Source: Colwellia sp. 75C3
GTDB taxonomy: Bacteria; Pseudomonadota; Gammaproteobacteria; Enterobacterales; Alteromonadaceae
Length of the DNA stretch: 64,000 nt
Reading direction: 5' to 3'
Assembly: GCF_002836255.1 (NCBI RefSeq)
Contig: NZ_PJAU01000061.1
Location: 1-64,000, forward strand
Shown here: positions 39,439 through 48,778 of the stretch, piece after piece
Position numbering within the stretch: position 1 is the stretch's first letter
Layout: each line of letters starts with the position of its first letter
Program-made: the position numbers and the translations under genes
The notes under the pieces: generated by a model
The model's database searches: none
Seen by the model: the letters and a program-made list of their open reading frames with translations, nothing else
What the model was told of the DNA's origin: nothing

Positions 39439-39864
39439 TTGATTTTAGGTTATAAAATTAGTTCAGACATTGAAGACATGGATTTGTCCACAATCCATGG
39501 TTATTTATCTCAATCTTATTGGGCTAAGAACATACCACTGAAGACCATGGAAATAGCGATTAATCATTCGTTATGCTTTGGTGTATTTACCAATTCAGGC
39601 AATCAAATCGCTTTTGCACGTATGATCACCGATTCGGCGACTTTTGCCTATCTGTCTGACGTTTTTGTCCTGGAAGAGCACAGGGGGAAAGGGATCAGTA
39701 AGTGGCTAATGCAAGAGATCCTAGCTCATCCTCAATTACAAGGGATTCGACGTATGGCACTAGCGACTAGTGATGCTCATGGACTTTATCAGCAGTTCGG
39801 TTTTAAGGTTTTAGGCTCTCCGGCTTCTTTTATGGAATTACATCAACCGGATGTATATCTGTAA
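39439..39864 (+). CDS. GNAT family N-acetyltransferase
   Basis: A 141-residue GNAT: IHGYLSQSYWAKNIPLKTMEIAINHSLCFGVF, then FARMITDSATFAYLSDVFVLEEHRGKGISKWLMQEILAHP, RRMALATSDAHGLYQQFGF. Matches small single-domain GNATs common in Alteromonadales. TTG 39439 has AGGAG upstream. Confidence 0.88.
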   Translation: MILGYKISSDIEDMDLSTIHGYLSQSYWAKNIPLKTMEIAINHSLCFGVFTNSGNQIAFARMITDSATFAYLSDVFVLEEHRGKGISKWLMQEILAHPQLQGIRRMALATSDAHGLYQQFGFKVLGSPASFMELHQPDVYL

Positions 39865-39974
39865 AAGTACTTAAGTCCCCTTAAAGGCGAAACTTGTCAC
39901 ACTTGTGCGGTACCACAGCGTTTTATCTGTTATTCTACCGCCTTTTACATTGCTAGATTAGGTCTTAAAAGTAT

Positions 39975-40241
39975 ATGAAGCGCACGTTATTTCCAACACT
40001 CATCGGTGTTTTTTCCAGTTTATTTGCCATTTGGTCTCTGCATACCTTTTTAATCGTTGATGATTGCTTAGATCAGGGAGGCTCTTTTGATTATGCTACG
40101 GCAAAGTGTTTACTTGAAAATGGTCAGGTTCATGATTCTAGCCTAGCTAGCATGGCGATAGTTCTCTACTTTGTTGTAGGTTTCGGCGTTTCTTTTACCG
40201 TTTCAACCATTATTAGAAAATTGTTTAACATTAAAAGATAA
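39975..40241 (+). CDS. Two-helix membrane protein
   Basis: An 88-residue protein with spans FPTLIGVFSSLFAIWSLHTFLI and MAIVLYFVVGFGVSFTVSTII around a periplasmic loop with two Cys (DDCLDQGGSFDYATAKCLLENG), probably a disulphide. Family not recognised. Confidence 0.65.
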   Translation: MKRTLFPTLIGVFSSLFAIWSLHTFLIVDDCLDQGGSFDYATAKCLLENGQVHDSSLASMAIVLYFVVGFGVSFTVSTIIRKLFNIKR

Positions 40242-40348
40242 CGACTTTTACATCGGTTAAAAGTCTGTGCAGTTTATTCCACATAGTAAAGCCGCTAGAT
40301 AGTTTTCTCTGAGAGTTACTTGGAAGTTATGTCATTCTCTCTATTAAT

Positions 40349-40507
40349 ATACCAATTCCGTTAAATTATTGACCACTTGTACTGGCTAAAATTCTCCATG
40401 ACGGCGTTGCTTTCAATCCCAATAGCCAGCTATTGGTCAATCAAGCGCCTTGCCCTGAAATATTTTTACTTCGTACAACAAGATCAGAAACTTATCGGAA
40501 TTGGTAT
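40349..40507. mobile_element. MITE-like element
   Basis: Perfect 12-bp terminal inverted repeats ATACCAATTCCG (40349) and CGGAATTGGTAT (40496) enclose 135 bp without a gene. The interior (ATTATTGAC, TGGCTAAAAT, AGCTATTG, ACAACAAG) is repeated at 46506-46626. It lies directly upstream of the DUF1801 gene and extends that reading frame artificially. Confidence 0.78.
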
Positions 40508-40546
40508 TACTCGGCGTTCAAATGGACTATTAAAGAGGTAATCAAC

Positions 40547-40951
40547 GTGAATGCGGATGTTAAAGAAAAATTTTCTAGCTACCCAGCCGACATAGCGACG
40601 GTATTACATCAAATACGTGATTTAATTTTAAGTGTCGCAAAACAAGAAGGCATTGATGAGTTAGAAGAAACGTTAAAATGGGGTGAGCCAAGTTATATTG
40701 CTACGATGGGCAGTACCATTCGCTTTGATTACAAAGTAAAAAATCCAGGGCAAGTTTGGCTTTATTTTAATTGTAAAACGACATTAATCGAAACCTTTAA
40801 AGAAGTTTATCGAGACACTTTCAACTATTCCGGTAATCGCGCTATTATCCTAGACATTGATCAAAAGTTACCCACAAAAGAACTTTCACATTGTCTTTCT
40901 ATGGCGCTACGCTACAAAAAGATTAAGCATCTTGACTTACTTGGTGCATAA
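40547..40951 (+). CDS. DUF1801 domain protein
   Basis: A 134-residue protein with the DUF1801/YdhG fold: FSSYPADIATVLHQIRDLILSVAKQEGIDELEETLKWGEPSYIATMGSTIRFDYK, then a beta region and LSHCLSMALRYKKIKHLDLLGA. Role unknown. GTG 40547 after AGAGG is the natural start; the upstream open frame is derived from the MITE. Confidence 0.85.
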   Translation: MNADVKEKFSSYPADIATVLHQIRDLILSVAKQEGIDELEETLKWGEPSYIATMGSTIRFDYKVKNPGQVWLYFNCKTTLIETFKEVYRDTFNYSGNRAIILDIDQKLPTKELSHCLSMALRYKKIKHLDLLGA

Positions 40952-40999
40952 CATACGCATTGCTGGCAGTGTCATCAGACAAAATTAAGGAATAAATTC

Positions 41000-41599
41000 A
41001 TGAAATTAGTTGTTGGTACGGATTCGACATGGTCTTTAAGAGCTTGGATGTGTTTTCAAATTACGGGCATAGATATAAACGTAAAAGTGATTGATTTAAT
41101 AGAAGAAGGGTATAAAACTGAACTTTTAAAATACTCGCCTACTGGTTTGGTACCGGCCTTAATTAACGATTCATGCGTTATTCATGACTCGTTGGCTATT
41201 GCAGAATACGTTAATGAAATTTCAAAAGGACAACTTTACCCAGTAGATACTGAGCAAAGAGCTGTCGCAAGAAGTTTATGTGCAGAGCTACATACAGGCT
41301 TTTTTCAACTACGTAATAATTGTCCTTTTACTTTGGACAAAGTAACAACACCGTTAAATAGTGATGAAAAAATAATGTTAGAGATTAGCAGAGTGGAGGC
41401 TATTTTCTCCCAAGCTAAGTTGCCCTTTATGTATGATTCGGCCGGTGTCGTAGATACATTTTATGCCGTACTCGCTTTTCGTCTTAATACTTATGGCATT
41501 AAGTTTGAAGGCAGTGCAGGGCGTTACCAAGAAAGCTTACTAAGCTGGGATATTCTAGAAAATGCCATCATACAAGCAATGTCATGGAGAAATAAATAA
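41000..41599 (+). CDS. Glutathione S-transferase family protein
   Basis: A 199-residue GST: thioredoxin-like N-domain with STWSLRAWMCFQITGID and SPTGLVPALINDSCVIHDSLAIAEYVNEI (cis-Pro and the glutathione-binding D-S pair), then an all-helical C-domain. The YfcF/maleylacetoacetate-isomerase-like arrangement is likely. AAGGAAT precedes ATG 41000. Confidence 0.87.
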   Translation: MKLVVGTDSTWSLRAWMCFQITGIDINVKVIDLIEEGYKTELLKYSPTGLVPALINDSCVIHDSLAIAEYVNEISKGQLYPVDTEQRAVARSLCAELHTGFFQLRNNCPFTLDKVTTPLNSDEKIMLEISRVEAIFSQAKLPFMYDSAGVVDTFYAVLAFRLNTYGIKFEGSAGRYQESLLSWDILENAIIQAMSWRNK

Positions 41600-41796
41600 T
41601 AAGCCGATGTAGAGTAGCATTGATAAACCCAGTCTTAGATGAATTCTGGAAAGGATTCAACGCTTTTGTTAACGGTACGTGTCAATAAGGGCTGGGTAAC
41701 ATACGGTGATATTTTTATTGCGAAGTTTTACAAAATATAATCAAGCCTTGTCGGGTCTACTTAGTTAGACACTATTATTTACTCTAGGAATTTCCC

Positions 41797-42306
41797 TTGC
41801 TACGCAGCTTTTCTATTCAGGCCATTATATTTCTTGTCGCGTTTCAACTGCTTTCTTTTTTACGAGAGACGAGTATGTTATCGACTAATACTCCGTTGAC
41901 TGAGATAGCCAAAGCAACGCAAGCTGTTGTTATCGATGAAGTACCTACTTTAATGGGAGAAACCATTTCATTAAATGCTCAAGGTAAAACAACCATTTTG
42001 TATTTCTTTGCGCCTTGGTGTCAGGTCTGTCATGCCAGTATAGGTAATTTACAAGCGCTGTTTCAAAAAAATGAACAGCTTGATGTTATTGCCGTTGCCA
42101 TGGACTTTACCAGCAGCGAAGAGGTGATGAGATTTACTAGCCAACATCAGCTAACCTTTCCTATTGCTTTAGGTAATGAGGCGATTAAACAAACTTTTGA
42201 AATCAGCGGATATCCCAGTTATTACGTTTTAAATGAAGAAAATGTGATTATTGGTAAATCTATGGGATATTCTTCAGAGTTAGGCCTTTATTTACGGTCA
42301 TTATAA
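41797..42306 (+). CDS. Membrane-anchored thioredoxin-like (TlpA-type) protein
   Basis: A 169-residue protein with an N-terminal membrane anchor (SIQAIIFLVAFQLLSFL) and a periplasmic thioredoxin domain: TTILYFFAPWCQVCHASIGNLQAL gives active site CQVC; cis-Pro loop ISGYPSYYVL. Probably reduces or oxidises periplasmic thiols (ScsD/TlpA group). TTG 41797 follows TAGGAA. Confidence 0.85.
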   Translation: MLRSFSIQAIIFLVAFQLLSFLRETSMLSTNTPLTEIAKATQAVVIDEVPTLMGETISLNAQGKTTILYFFAPWCQVCHASIGNLQALFQKNEQLDVIAVAMDFTSSEEVMRFTSQHQLTFPIALGNEAIKQTFEISGYPSYYVLNEENVIIGKSMGYSSELGLYLRSL

Positions 42307-42424
42307 AAAACTTTTAGTTCGATCTGTATAGTGATCTGCCAGTTGTTTGTGTACACTGTATTCTTCAATTATTCATTGGCACTATGCTAAGTAGATAGGC
42401 CAAACAAGCAAAGAAATAATTATT

Positions 42425-43570
42425 ATGCAAATTACTGACAATTTTGACAGCGGTAACATCCGCGTTATTGATGCAACTGATGCAAGCAATATTCAACTAG
42501 AAATAAAGAAAGATAACGAATCTGATTTTTACCAATGGTTTCACTTTAAACTGCAAACTGACTTAAACGCCAATGGCGAGCGTCAAGAGCACGTTATGCA
42601 TTTAAACAATGCAGGTAAAGCTGCCTACCTTGAAGGCTGGGAAGATTACCAAGCGGTTGCTTCTTATGATCGTGAACATTGGTTCCGTGTTCCTACACAA
42701 TATGATGGTGAAAAACTGACTATCACGTTAACGCCAGAATACGATTCAGTTTATTTTGCTTACTTTGCACCATACAGCTATGAGCGTCATCAAGACTTAG
42801 TTCATAACGCACAAATGCACCTTGATTGTCAGGTTCAGGTTTTAGGCCAAACACTTGACGGTCGTGATATGACCTTATTAAAAATTGGTGAAGAGGGTGA
42901 GGGCAAGCGTAAAGTTTGGATCACTGCTCGTCAACATCCAGGTGAATCGATGGCTGAATGGTTTGTCGAAGGTATGTTAGATCGTTTACTTGATGAAGAT
43001 GACGGCGTTGCCCGTGCTTTATTAAACAAAACGGTTTTTTATGTTGTGCCTAATATGAACCCTGATGGCAGTGTTCGTGGTCATCTACGTACCAATGCTT
43101 GCGGTGCTAACTTAAACCGTGAATGGTTAGAGCCAACCATGGAACGTAGCCCGGAAGTTTTCCTTGTTCGTGAACAAATGTTAGCTATTGGCGTTGATAT
43201 GTTTCTTGACGTTCACGGCGATGAAGCATTACCCGTGAACTTTGTTGCCGGTTGTGAAGGTGTTGTTAATTACGATGCTAAACATAAAGCATTAGAAGAC
43301 AAGTTTAAAGAAATCATGATCGCTATCACGCCTGAGTTCCAAGATGAACGCGGCTACGATAAAGATGAACCAGGTAAGGCTAACCCTACGGTTGGTACTA
43401 ACTGGGTTGGTAATCAATTTAAGTGTTTAGCTTATACTATTGAAATGCCATTTAAAGATAATGACTTACTACCTGATTACAGTGTAGGTTGGTCTGATGA
43501 GCGAAGTAGCTTACTAGGCCGTGACTTTTTAACGGGTGTTTACCATATGGTAGATGACTTACGTAAATAA
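42425..43570 (+). CDS. M14 family zinc carboxypeptidase (cytosolic CCP-like)
   Basis: A 381-residue protein of the M14 subfamily related to Nna1/AGBL cytosolic carboxypeptidases. The N-terminal beta domain of about 125 residues precedes the catalytic domain. Zinc ligands His171 and Glu174 (RQHPGESMAEW) and His264 (LDVHGDEA); NPDG and NLNREW substrate loops; catalytic Glu340 in AYTIEMPF. No signal peptide, so cytosolic. A terminator follows at 43593. Confidence 0.92.
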   Translation: MQITDNFDSGNIRVIDATDASNIQLEIKKDNESDFYQWFHFKLQTDLNANGERQEHVMHLNNAGKAAYLEGWEDYQAVASYDREHWFRVPTQYDGEKLTITLTPEYDSVYFAYFAPYSYERHQDLVHNAQMHLDCQVQVLGQTLDGRDMTLLKIGEEGEGKRKVWITARQHPGESMAEWFVEGMLDRLLDEDDGVARALLNKTVFYVVPNMNPDGSVRGHLRTNACGANLNREWLEPTMERSPEVFLVREQMLAIGVDMFLDVHGDEALPVNFVAGCEGVVNYDAKHKALEDKFKEIMIAITPEFQDERGYDKDEPGKANPTVGTNWVGNQFKCLAYTIEMPFKDNDLLPDYSVGWSDERSSLLGRDFLTGVYHMVDDLRK

Positions 43571-43592
43571 GTGACAAACGATTAAAGTAATA

Positions 43593-43619
43593 GGCGAATT
43601 TCTGAGAAATTCGCCTTTT
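43593..43619 (+). terminator. Rho-independent terminator after M14 gene
   Basis: GGCGAATTTC and GAAATTCGCC form a perfect stem with a TGA loop, followed by TTTTCTTT. Confidence 0.9.
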
Positions 43620-43632
43620 CTTTATCTAATAC

Positions 43633-43713
43633 CAAACGAATTAATAAAGTGATTCATTAATCCGTTTGCTATTAAGGCAAATATAATGGCTTGGGAGTCT
43701 AGCCATTATATTT
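43633..43713. repeat. Two inverted repeats upstream of the AGCS symporter
   Basis: CAAACG-AATTAAT at 43633 pairs with ATTAAT-CCGTTTG ending at 43668. AAATATAATGGC at 43679 is perfectly inverted at 43702-43713 with an 11-base loop. Either remnants of a repeat element or operator sites for the symporter gene. Confidence 0.6.
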
Positions 43714-43797
43714 AGTCAGTAAAAGATAAGAATAGATCGAATAAAAAATAATGAATAACATTATTCAATAAAATAATAACAATCAGAGGAGTTAACC

Positions 43798-45336
43798 GTG
43801 CAAGATTTAGTCAATACGATCAACGGTATCATTTGGAGCCCAGCGCTTATTTATTTGTGTTTAGGCGCAGGTTTATTTTTCACTGTCTTAACACGTGGTG
43901 TGCAAGTACGTCATTTTACTGAAATGTGGCGTTTACTACTGTCAGGTAAAAGTTCAGAGAAAGGTTTATCATCATTCCAATCTCTTTCTGTTTCATTATC
44001 TGGTCGTGTCGGTACAGGTAATATCGCGGGTGTTGCAACGGCTATCGGTTTTGGTGGTCCAGGTGCAGTATTTTGGATGTGGGTTGTTGCCTTCTTTGGT
44101 GCAGCTACGGCTTACATTGAATCAACTAACGCGCAAATTTATAAAGAAGAAGACGATGGTTTCTACCGTGGTGGTCCAGCTTATTACATAGAAAAAGCCA
44201 TGGGACAAAAATGGTATGCATGGATATTTGCCATCGCAACGATTATAGCCTGTGGTTTAATGCTGCCTATGGTGCAATCTAATGGTATTGGTGAAGCGAT
44301 TACTATGGTCTTTGGCCAGGGTGATACTATTGAAACTGCGCTTGGTACATTAAGTATGGTTAAAGTGTATACCGCCACCGGTATTGTATTGTTGTTAGGT
44401 TTCATCATCTTTGGTGGTGTTAAACGTATTGCAAACTTTACTCAAGTCGTTGTTCCTTTTATGGCGCTTGCTTACATTTTAGTCTCATTGGTTATTATTG
44501 GTTTAAGTATCGATAGATTACCTGAAGTATTTATGATGATTATCAACGATGCCTTTAGCCCTATGGCAGGTGTTGGTGCTGCTATTGGTTGGGGTGTTAA
44601 ACGTGGTGTTTACTCAAACGAAGCGGGTCAAGGTACAGGTCCACACGCTGCCGCTGCTGCAGAAGTTGAACATCCGGCGCAACAAGGTTTAGTACAAGCA
44701 TTCTCAGTGTACATAGATACATTATTTGTTTGTTCTGCTACCGCGTTTATGATTTTAATTACCGGTGCATATAACGTGCATGGCGCTGGCGAAGTATTCT
44801 TGATTCAAAACGTTGCTGCTGATGTTGCTGCTAATAGCCCAGCTTATACACAACTTGCTGTTGAAAGTGTCTTTAGTGGCGTAGGTAAACCTTTTGTCGC
44901 GATTGCTTTATTCTTCTTTGCCTTTACTACCATTTTGGCTTACTACTTTATTGCTGAAAACAATGTCTATTACATCCGTCGTACTTTAAAAATCCCAGCG
45001 TTAAACTTAGCGTTAAAAATAATGTTAATCAGTGCTACTTTTTACGGTACGGTTAAAGCGGCTGATTTAGCATGGGGTATGGGCGATATTGGCGTTGGTA
45101 TGATGGCATGGCTTAACATCATCGGTATTATCATTATCTTCTTTATGTCTAAACCAGCTATTAAAGCGCTTAAAGATTATGAAGCGCAACAGAAAGCAGG
45201 TGTGAAAAAATTCACCTTCGATCCTAAAACTTTAGGTATAGAAAATGCTGATTTCTGGGAAGAGCGTTATGCTAAAGAAAACCCTGAAGTGAACAATGAA
45301 GTAAATAGTGAAGAGAATAAAGGTAAAGAAGGTTAA
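43798..45336 (+). CDS. Sodium:alanine/glycine symporter (AGCS family)
   Basis: A 512-residue inner-membrane transporter with about eleven helices. Family signatures: IWSPALIYLCLGAGLFFTVLTRGVQVRHF, SLSGRVGTGNIAGVATAIGFGGPGAVFWMW, and GWGVKRGVYSNEAGQGTGPHAAAAAEVEHPAQQG, the sodium/substrate binding region. It imports alanine, glycine or related amino acids with sodium. GTG 43798 with AGGAG upstream. The C-terminal tail is hydrophilic and acidic (NEVNSEENKG). A shared terminator lies downstream. Confidence 0.94.
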   Translation: MQDLVNTINGIIWSPALIYLCLGAGLFFTVLTRGVQVRHFTEMWRLLLSGKSSEKGLSSFQSLSVSLSGRVGTGNIAGVATAIGFGGPGAVFWMWVVAFFGAATAYIESTNAQIYKEEDDGFYRGGPAYYIEKAMGQKWYAWIFAIATIIACGLMLPMVQSNGIGEAITMVFGQGDTIETALGTLSMVKVYTATGIVLLLGFIIFGGVKRIANFTQVVVPFMALAYILVSLVIIGLSIDRLPEVFMMIINDAFSPMAGVGAAIGWGVKRGVYSNEAGQGTGPHAAAAAEVEHPAQQGLVQAFSVYIDTLFVCSATAFMILITGAYNVHGAGEVFLIQNVAADVAANSPAYTQLAVESVFSGVGKPFVAIALFFFAFTTILAYYFIAENNVYYIRRTLKIPALNLALKIMLISATFYGTVKAADLAWGMGDIGVGMMAWLNIIGIIIIFFMSKPAIKALKDYEAQQKAGVKKFTFDPKTLGIENADFWEERYAKENPEVNNEVNSEENKGKEG

Positions 45337-45367
45337 TTAACCTTGGTTACCTTAACGTAAACTAAAA

Positions 45368-45394
45368 AGCCGTTCATTATGAACGGCTTTTTTA
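45368..45394. terminator. Bidirectional terminator
   Basis: AGCCGTTCAT and ATGAACGGCT form a perfect stem flanked by A and T runs on both sides, serving the symporter (+) and the AraC gene (-). Confidence 0.9.
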
Positions 45395-45453
45395 TTGGGT
45401 AAAATGTAAGGTCTTGAAACTATGGTTAGCTTATCTATTGTTATTTCGACAGA

Positions 45454-46473
45454 TTAACTCACTAGTTGGCTTCGATATTCTAAGGGAGATAACTGGGTAT
45501 GCTTCTTAAAAGCGCGGGCAAATGTACTAGGTGAGCTATAACCAAGTTGATAGGTTATATCAGTAATTGAAATGTTTTTAATGGCTAACTTTTGTTTTGC
45601 TAACATGAGACGAACTGATGTTAGCAAGGTTAAAAAAGATTGCTTTTCTACGCTCAATTTACGTTGTAACGTTCGTTTACTCATATGTAGTTTGTACGCG
45701 ATGGTTTCTTCTGTAGGACAACCTAAAGGCAATAATTCATTAATAATTTTAATGACCTTACTACTCGTCTCGCCATTATCCATCGATGCTAAATGTTTGT
45801 TGATGACCATTTCGTTCATTTCAACTAATTCTTCATCATGTGTTGGCAGGGTTTCAGTAAGTAATGCCTTGGAGAATGAAATGCCATTTACTGACTGATT
45901 GCCATAAACAGGGCACTGAAAGTATTCTTCGTAAGCTTTGTTATCGTTTGCAATGTCAAAGCTAAAATATACCCCGGTGGCTGGAATATTTTTTCCAGCC
46001 GCTAATCGAAACATTTTCAAGAAAAAACCGATACCTAATTCAATAGCACAATGGTGAGTTTTAACTCTATCGTCGGGTGCTAATTTACGTTGGTATTGTA
46101 TTAATACCTCTTCACCGTTATCGCCATCGCGCTCTGTTAATTCAATTTGCATAGCGGTATTGATTAATTGACTACTGGCAATAAAACGTTTTAAACCCTC
46201 TTCTAAATTGGCACTAGCAAGCCAAGCCAAGCCAATACTTTTCAAATAAGCGGGTTGAAATAGTGAGGCAGCAACTAAACCAAGTTCGTTATTTTGGGTT
46301 TCTTCTACCGCTAATTTCCATAAGAGTGCCATTTTTTCCATAGGAATTCGGTTTTGAGCATCACCGCTAAGATCAATGTCTACTGCTGAGAATACAGGCT
46401 CGGCTTCTACATCATAAATAGACAGTACTTGGGCGATGAGTCGAGGAATAGTGGCAAGGGTTGTTTGGCTCAT
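45454..46473 (-). CDS. AraC family transcriptional regulator
   Basis: A 339-residue regulator of the OruR/arabinose-binding-like type: an N-terminal ligand-sensing domain (about 20-215) and a C-terminal AraC helix-turn-helix pair (LHMSKRTLQRKLSVEKQSFLTLLTSVRLMLAKQKLAIKNISITDITYQLGYSSPSTFARAFKKHTQLSPLEYR). Relatives control amino acid or fatty acid catabolism. Its tail-to-tail position with the symporter does not show regulation of it. Confidence 0.9.
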   Translation of the reverse strand: MSQTTLATIPRLIAQVLSIYDVEAEPVFSAVDIDLSGDAQNRIPMEKMALLWKLAVEETQNNELGLVAASLFQPAYLKSIGLAWLASANLEEGLKRFIASSQLINTAMQIELTERDGDNGEEVLIQYQRKLAPDDRVKTHHCAIELGIGFFLKMFRLAAGKNIPATGVYFSFDIANDNKAYEEYFQCPVYGNQSVNGISFSKALLTETLPTHDEELVEMNEMVINKHLASMDNGETSSKVIKIINELLPLGCPTEETIAYKLHMSKRTLQRKLSVEKQSFLTLLTSVRLMLAKQKLAIKNISITDITYQLGYSSPSTFARAFKKHTQLSPLEYRSQLVS

Positions 46474-46505
46474 AAATTCTCTATGGATTAAGTATGTCTG
46501 TCTCA

Positions 46506-46626
46506 GTAAATTATTGACAATTTATGCTGGCTAAAATACTTCAAGGCAGGTTGCTCTCAATTTGAAATAGCGAGCTATTGTTTAATCGAGCGTTTACCTT
46601 AATTTATTTTCTGTTCGCACAACAAG
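46506..46626. repeat. Partial second copy of the MITE-like repeat
   Basis: The interior shares TAAATTATTGAC, CTGGCTAAAAT, GAGCTATTG, AATCGAGCG and ACAACAAG in order with 40361-40480. The terminal repeats are missing. The rest of the 349-bp gap (46474-46822) holds an AT-rich run near 46660 and no gene I can see. Confidence 0.7.
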
Positions 46627-46822
46627 GGCGTACATTTAATGAACCGGGTTATATAGGATATATATATTTGAAAACATTAAATAAAGATTCAATCAACTCA
46701 AAAAAATAATTACGTTAAGTAGATTGTCCTATTTTGCACATTAAATGGCACAAAATGTTCAGTTTTCTTAAGGGAATTCTAGCATTATAGCGCGACAAAT
46801 AATTCATTTATCTAGGTCCGTT

Positions 46823-47545
46823 ATGTTATTTAAAGTACAAAAGAAATTTTATGCAGTGACTAGTCTTATTTTGGCTACTTTTTTTCTCAGTGGTTGTATG
46901 AATATTACCGATCAACAAACGTCTGGTTTTTTAAAGAACTATGAGGGTTTTGAGGATGTTTATGACCCGGACTATACCAAAGTTTATCGCAGTAAAAACT
47001 TCACTATCGACATGATTGCAGATATACAGCGTATTAATTTAGTCCCTTTTGAGATGTGGGTTACACCAGGACCTGAAGCAAAATTTAGTCCTGAAGAGTT
47101 GGCCGAGCTGTCACAATATTTTCATCAGCAGATGAGAGATAGGTTAATTGCCAATAGCTATAAAATAGTTAAGCTTATAGGCCCCCAAACTATAACTATA
47201 CGAGGCGCATTTTCTGGGGTTAAGTTTGAGGACCCAGAGTTGATGCCTAATGATTTTATCCCTTTTCGTATGGTACTTAACGCGGGAAATTTTGCTTATT
47301 TACAAATAACTGATAAAAGCGATGTGACAACTAAGGTTTCAGTCGAAATTGAATTTTTAAAAGGTATTCGCAGAGAAAGAATACTGGCAGCCATTAGTAC
47401 TAAATATGTCGATACCACTATTGCCAACTCAGGCGAAGATAATATGACAGTAGTAAAAGAGCTACTTGATCTGTGGGCTGAGAAATTTATCGACCGTTTA
47501 GTTGATATCCGCGCAGAAAAACATGGTGAAACCCCAGTTCAATAA
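46823..47545 (+). CDS. DUF3313 family lipoprotein
   Basis: A 240-residue predicted lipoprotein: lipobox LSGC near residue 25, then SGFLKNYEGFEDVYDPDYTKVYRSKNFTIDMI typical of DUF3313, and a C-terminal half FIDRLVDIRAEKHG. Its place 100 bases upstream of an RND adaptor and pump suggests an accessory role in that efflux system. ATG 46823. Confidence 0.85.
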   Translation: MLFKVQKKFYAVTSLILATFFLSGCMNITDQQTSGFLKNYEGFEDVYDPDYTKVYRSKNFTIDMIADIQRINLVPFEMWVTPGPEAKFSPEELAELSQYFHQQMRDRLIANSYKIVKLIGPQTITIRGAFSGVKFEDPELMPNDFIPFRMVLNAGNFAYLQITDKSDVTTKVSVEIEFLKGIRRERILAAISTKYVDTTIANSGEDNMTVVKELLDLWAEKFIDRLVDIRAEKHGETPVQ

Positions 47546-47645
47546 GTTATTTATTAACTTTTATGATAATTCACACTATCCAAAAACGGTGAGCTAATAA
47601 AAATCACCCAAAACAATAATTTTAAAAGCAGGAAATTTATTCGTC

Positions 47646-48761
47646 ATGAATCTTAACCGTCTTATAAAACCTTTATCCGTTGCCGTTGTCGCGATGAGTT
47701 TTCTATCTGCTTGTGAAAAGCCAACGCAGATCACCGTAACTCCTGAGCTACGACCAGTAAGAACTTTAATGGTTGAAACCGTTGATGTTAGCCAAGCGTT
47801 AGAATTTACTGCCGTCGTTGATGCAGTTAATAGAGCCGACTTAGCCTTTAAGATATCCGGTGAATTAACTGAGTTTTTCGTTAAACAAGGCGATAAAGTT
47901 AACAAAGGTGATGTCATCACTAAACTTGATGATACAGACTTACAAATATACGTAGCAGAAGCACAGGCTCACTTTGACAAAGCGATGGCTGACTTATCAC
48001 GTGCTAATAATTTAGTGAAAACAAATTATATTTCAGCTTCTGAATTTGACCAAATAAGAACAAGTGCCCAATCCGCTAAAGCTCAACTAGCAAGTGCGAA
48101 TAATAACCTAAGTTATAGTACGTTAAGGGCTTCTTTTGATGGCATTATTGCTAAAGTCTATAGTAAAAATCATCAAGAAATCAATGCTAAAGAGCCTATC
48201 GTTAGATTACACGATTTAAGTCAAATCCAGCTTAGTGTTAATATTCCTGAAAGCATCATGATACATCTGAAAAAGAACGCTACCCCTGGCGTTGTCAGCG
48301 CTACGTTTAGTTCAATTAAGAATCAAAGTTTCCCGCTACAATTTAGTGAGGTTAGTACCCTTGCTGATGAGCACAGTAAAACCTACGAAGTCATTTTTAC
48401 CATGGAAGCATTAAAAGGTTATGTGATTTTACCCGGAATGACTGCGTCAGTGAGTGCGCAAGTTGCACTTCCTTATAATGAAAACCAAGTACATCCAAGC
48501 TTTTATCTACCCAGTCATACAGTATTAAAAGATGGTCAGGGGAACTATGTTTTTGTTGTTAACAAACATAAAGCCGATGTTGGTAAAATCTCAAGAAAAC
48601 CAATCGTTATTGGCAATATAACTGCACAAGGTATTGAAGTCTTTACTGGATTAAACTCAGGTGACCATGTGGTAACTGCGGGCATGAGTAAAATTTATTC
48701 AGGTACCTTAGTAAAATTTATCAAAGCGAGTAATTCAGTCGCCGACCTCAGTCAACAATAA
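47646..48761 (+). CDS. RND efflux membrane fusion (adaptor) lipoprotein
   Basis: A 371-residue HlyD/AcrA-type periplasmic adaptor: lipobox LSAC, barrel-sandwich ELTEFFVKQGDKVNKGDVITKLDDTDL, alpha-hairpin (VAEAQAHFDKAMADLSRANNLVK), LRASFDGIIAKVYSKNHQEINAKEPIVRLHD, and a beta-barrel and proximal domain. It links the downstream pump to an outer-membrane channel that is not encoded here. 17 bases separate it from the pump gene. Confidence 0.93.
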   Translation: MNLNRLIKPLSVAVVAMSFLSACEKPTQITVTPELRPVRTLMVETVDVSQALEFTAVVDAVNRADLAFKISGELTEFFVKQGDKVNKGDVITKLDDTDLQIYVAEAQAHFDKAMADLSRANNLVKTNYISASEFDQIRTSAQSAKAQLASANNNLSYSTLRASFDGIIAKVYSKNHQEINAKEPIVRLHDLSQIQLSVNIPESIMIHLKKNATPGVVSATFSSIKNQSFPLQFSEVSTLADEHSKTYEVIFTMEALKGYVILPGMTASVSAQVALPYNENQVHPSFYLPSHTVLKDGQGNYVFVVNKHKADVGKISRKPIVIGNITAQGIEVFTGLNSGDHVVTAGMSKIYSGTLVKFIKASNSVADLSQQ

Positions 48762-48778
48762 AAAGAAAGGCACACTCT

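Noticed and set aside
40433-40546. Longer N-terminus of the DUF1801 protein
   Set aside because: This stretch is the end of the MITE and adjacent spacer; a good GTG start with AGAGG lies at 40547.
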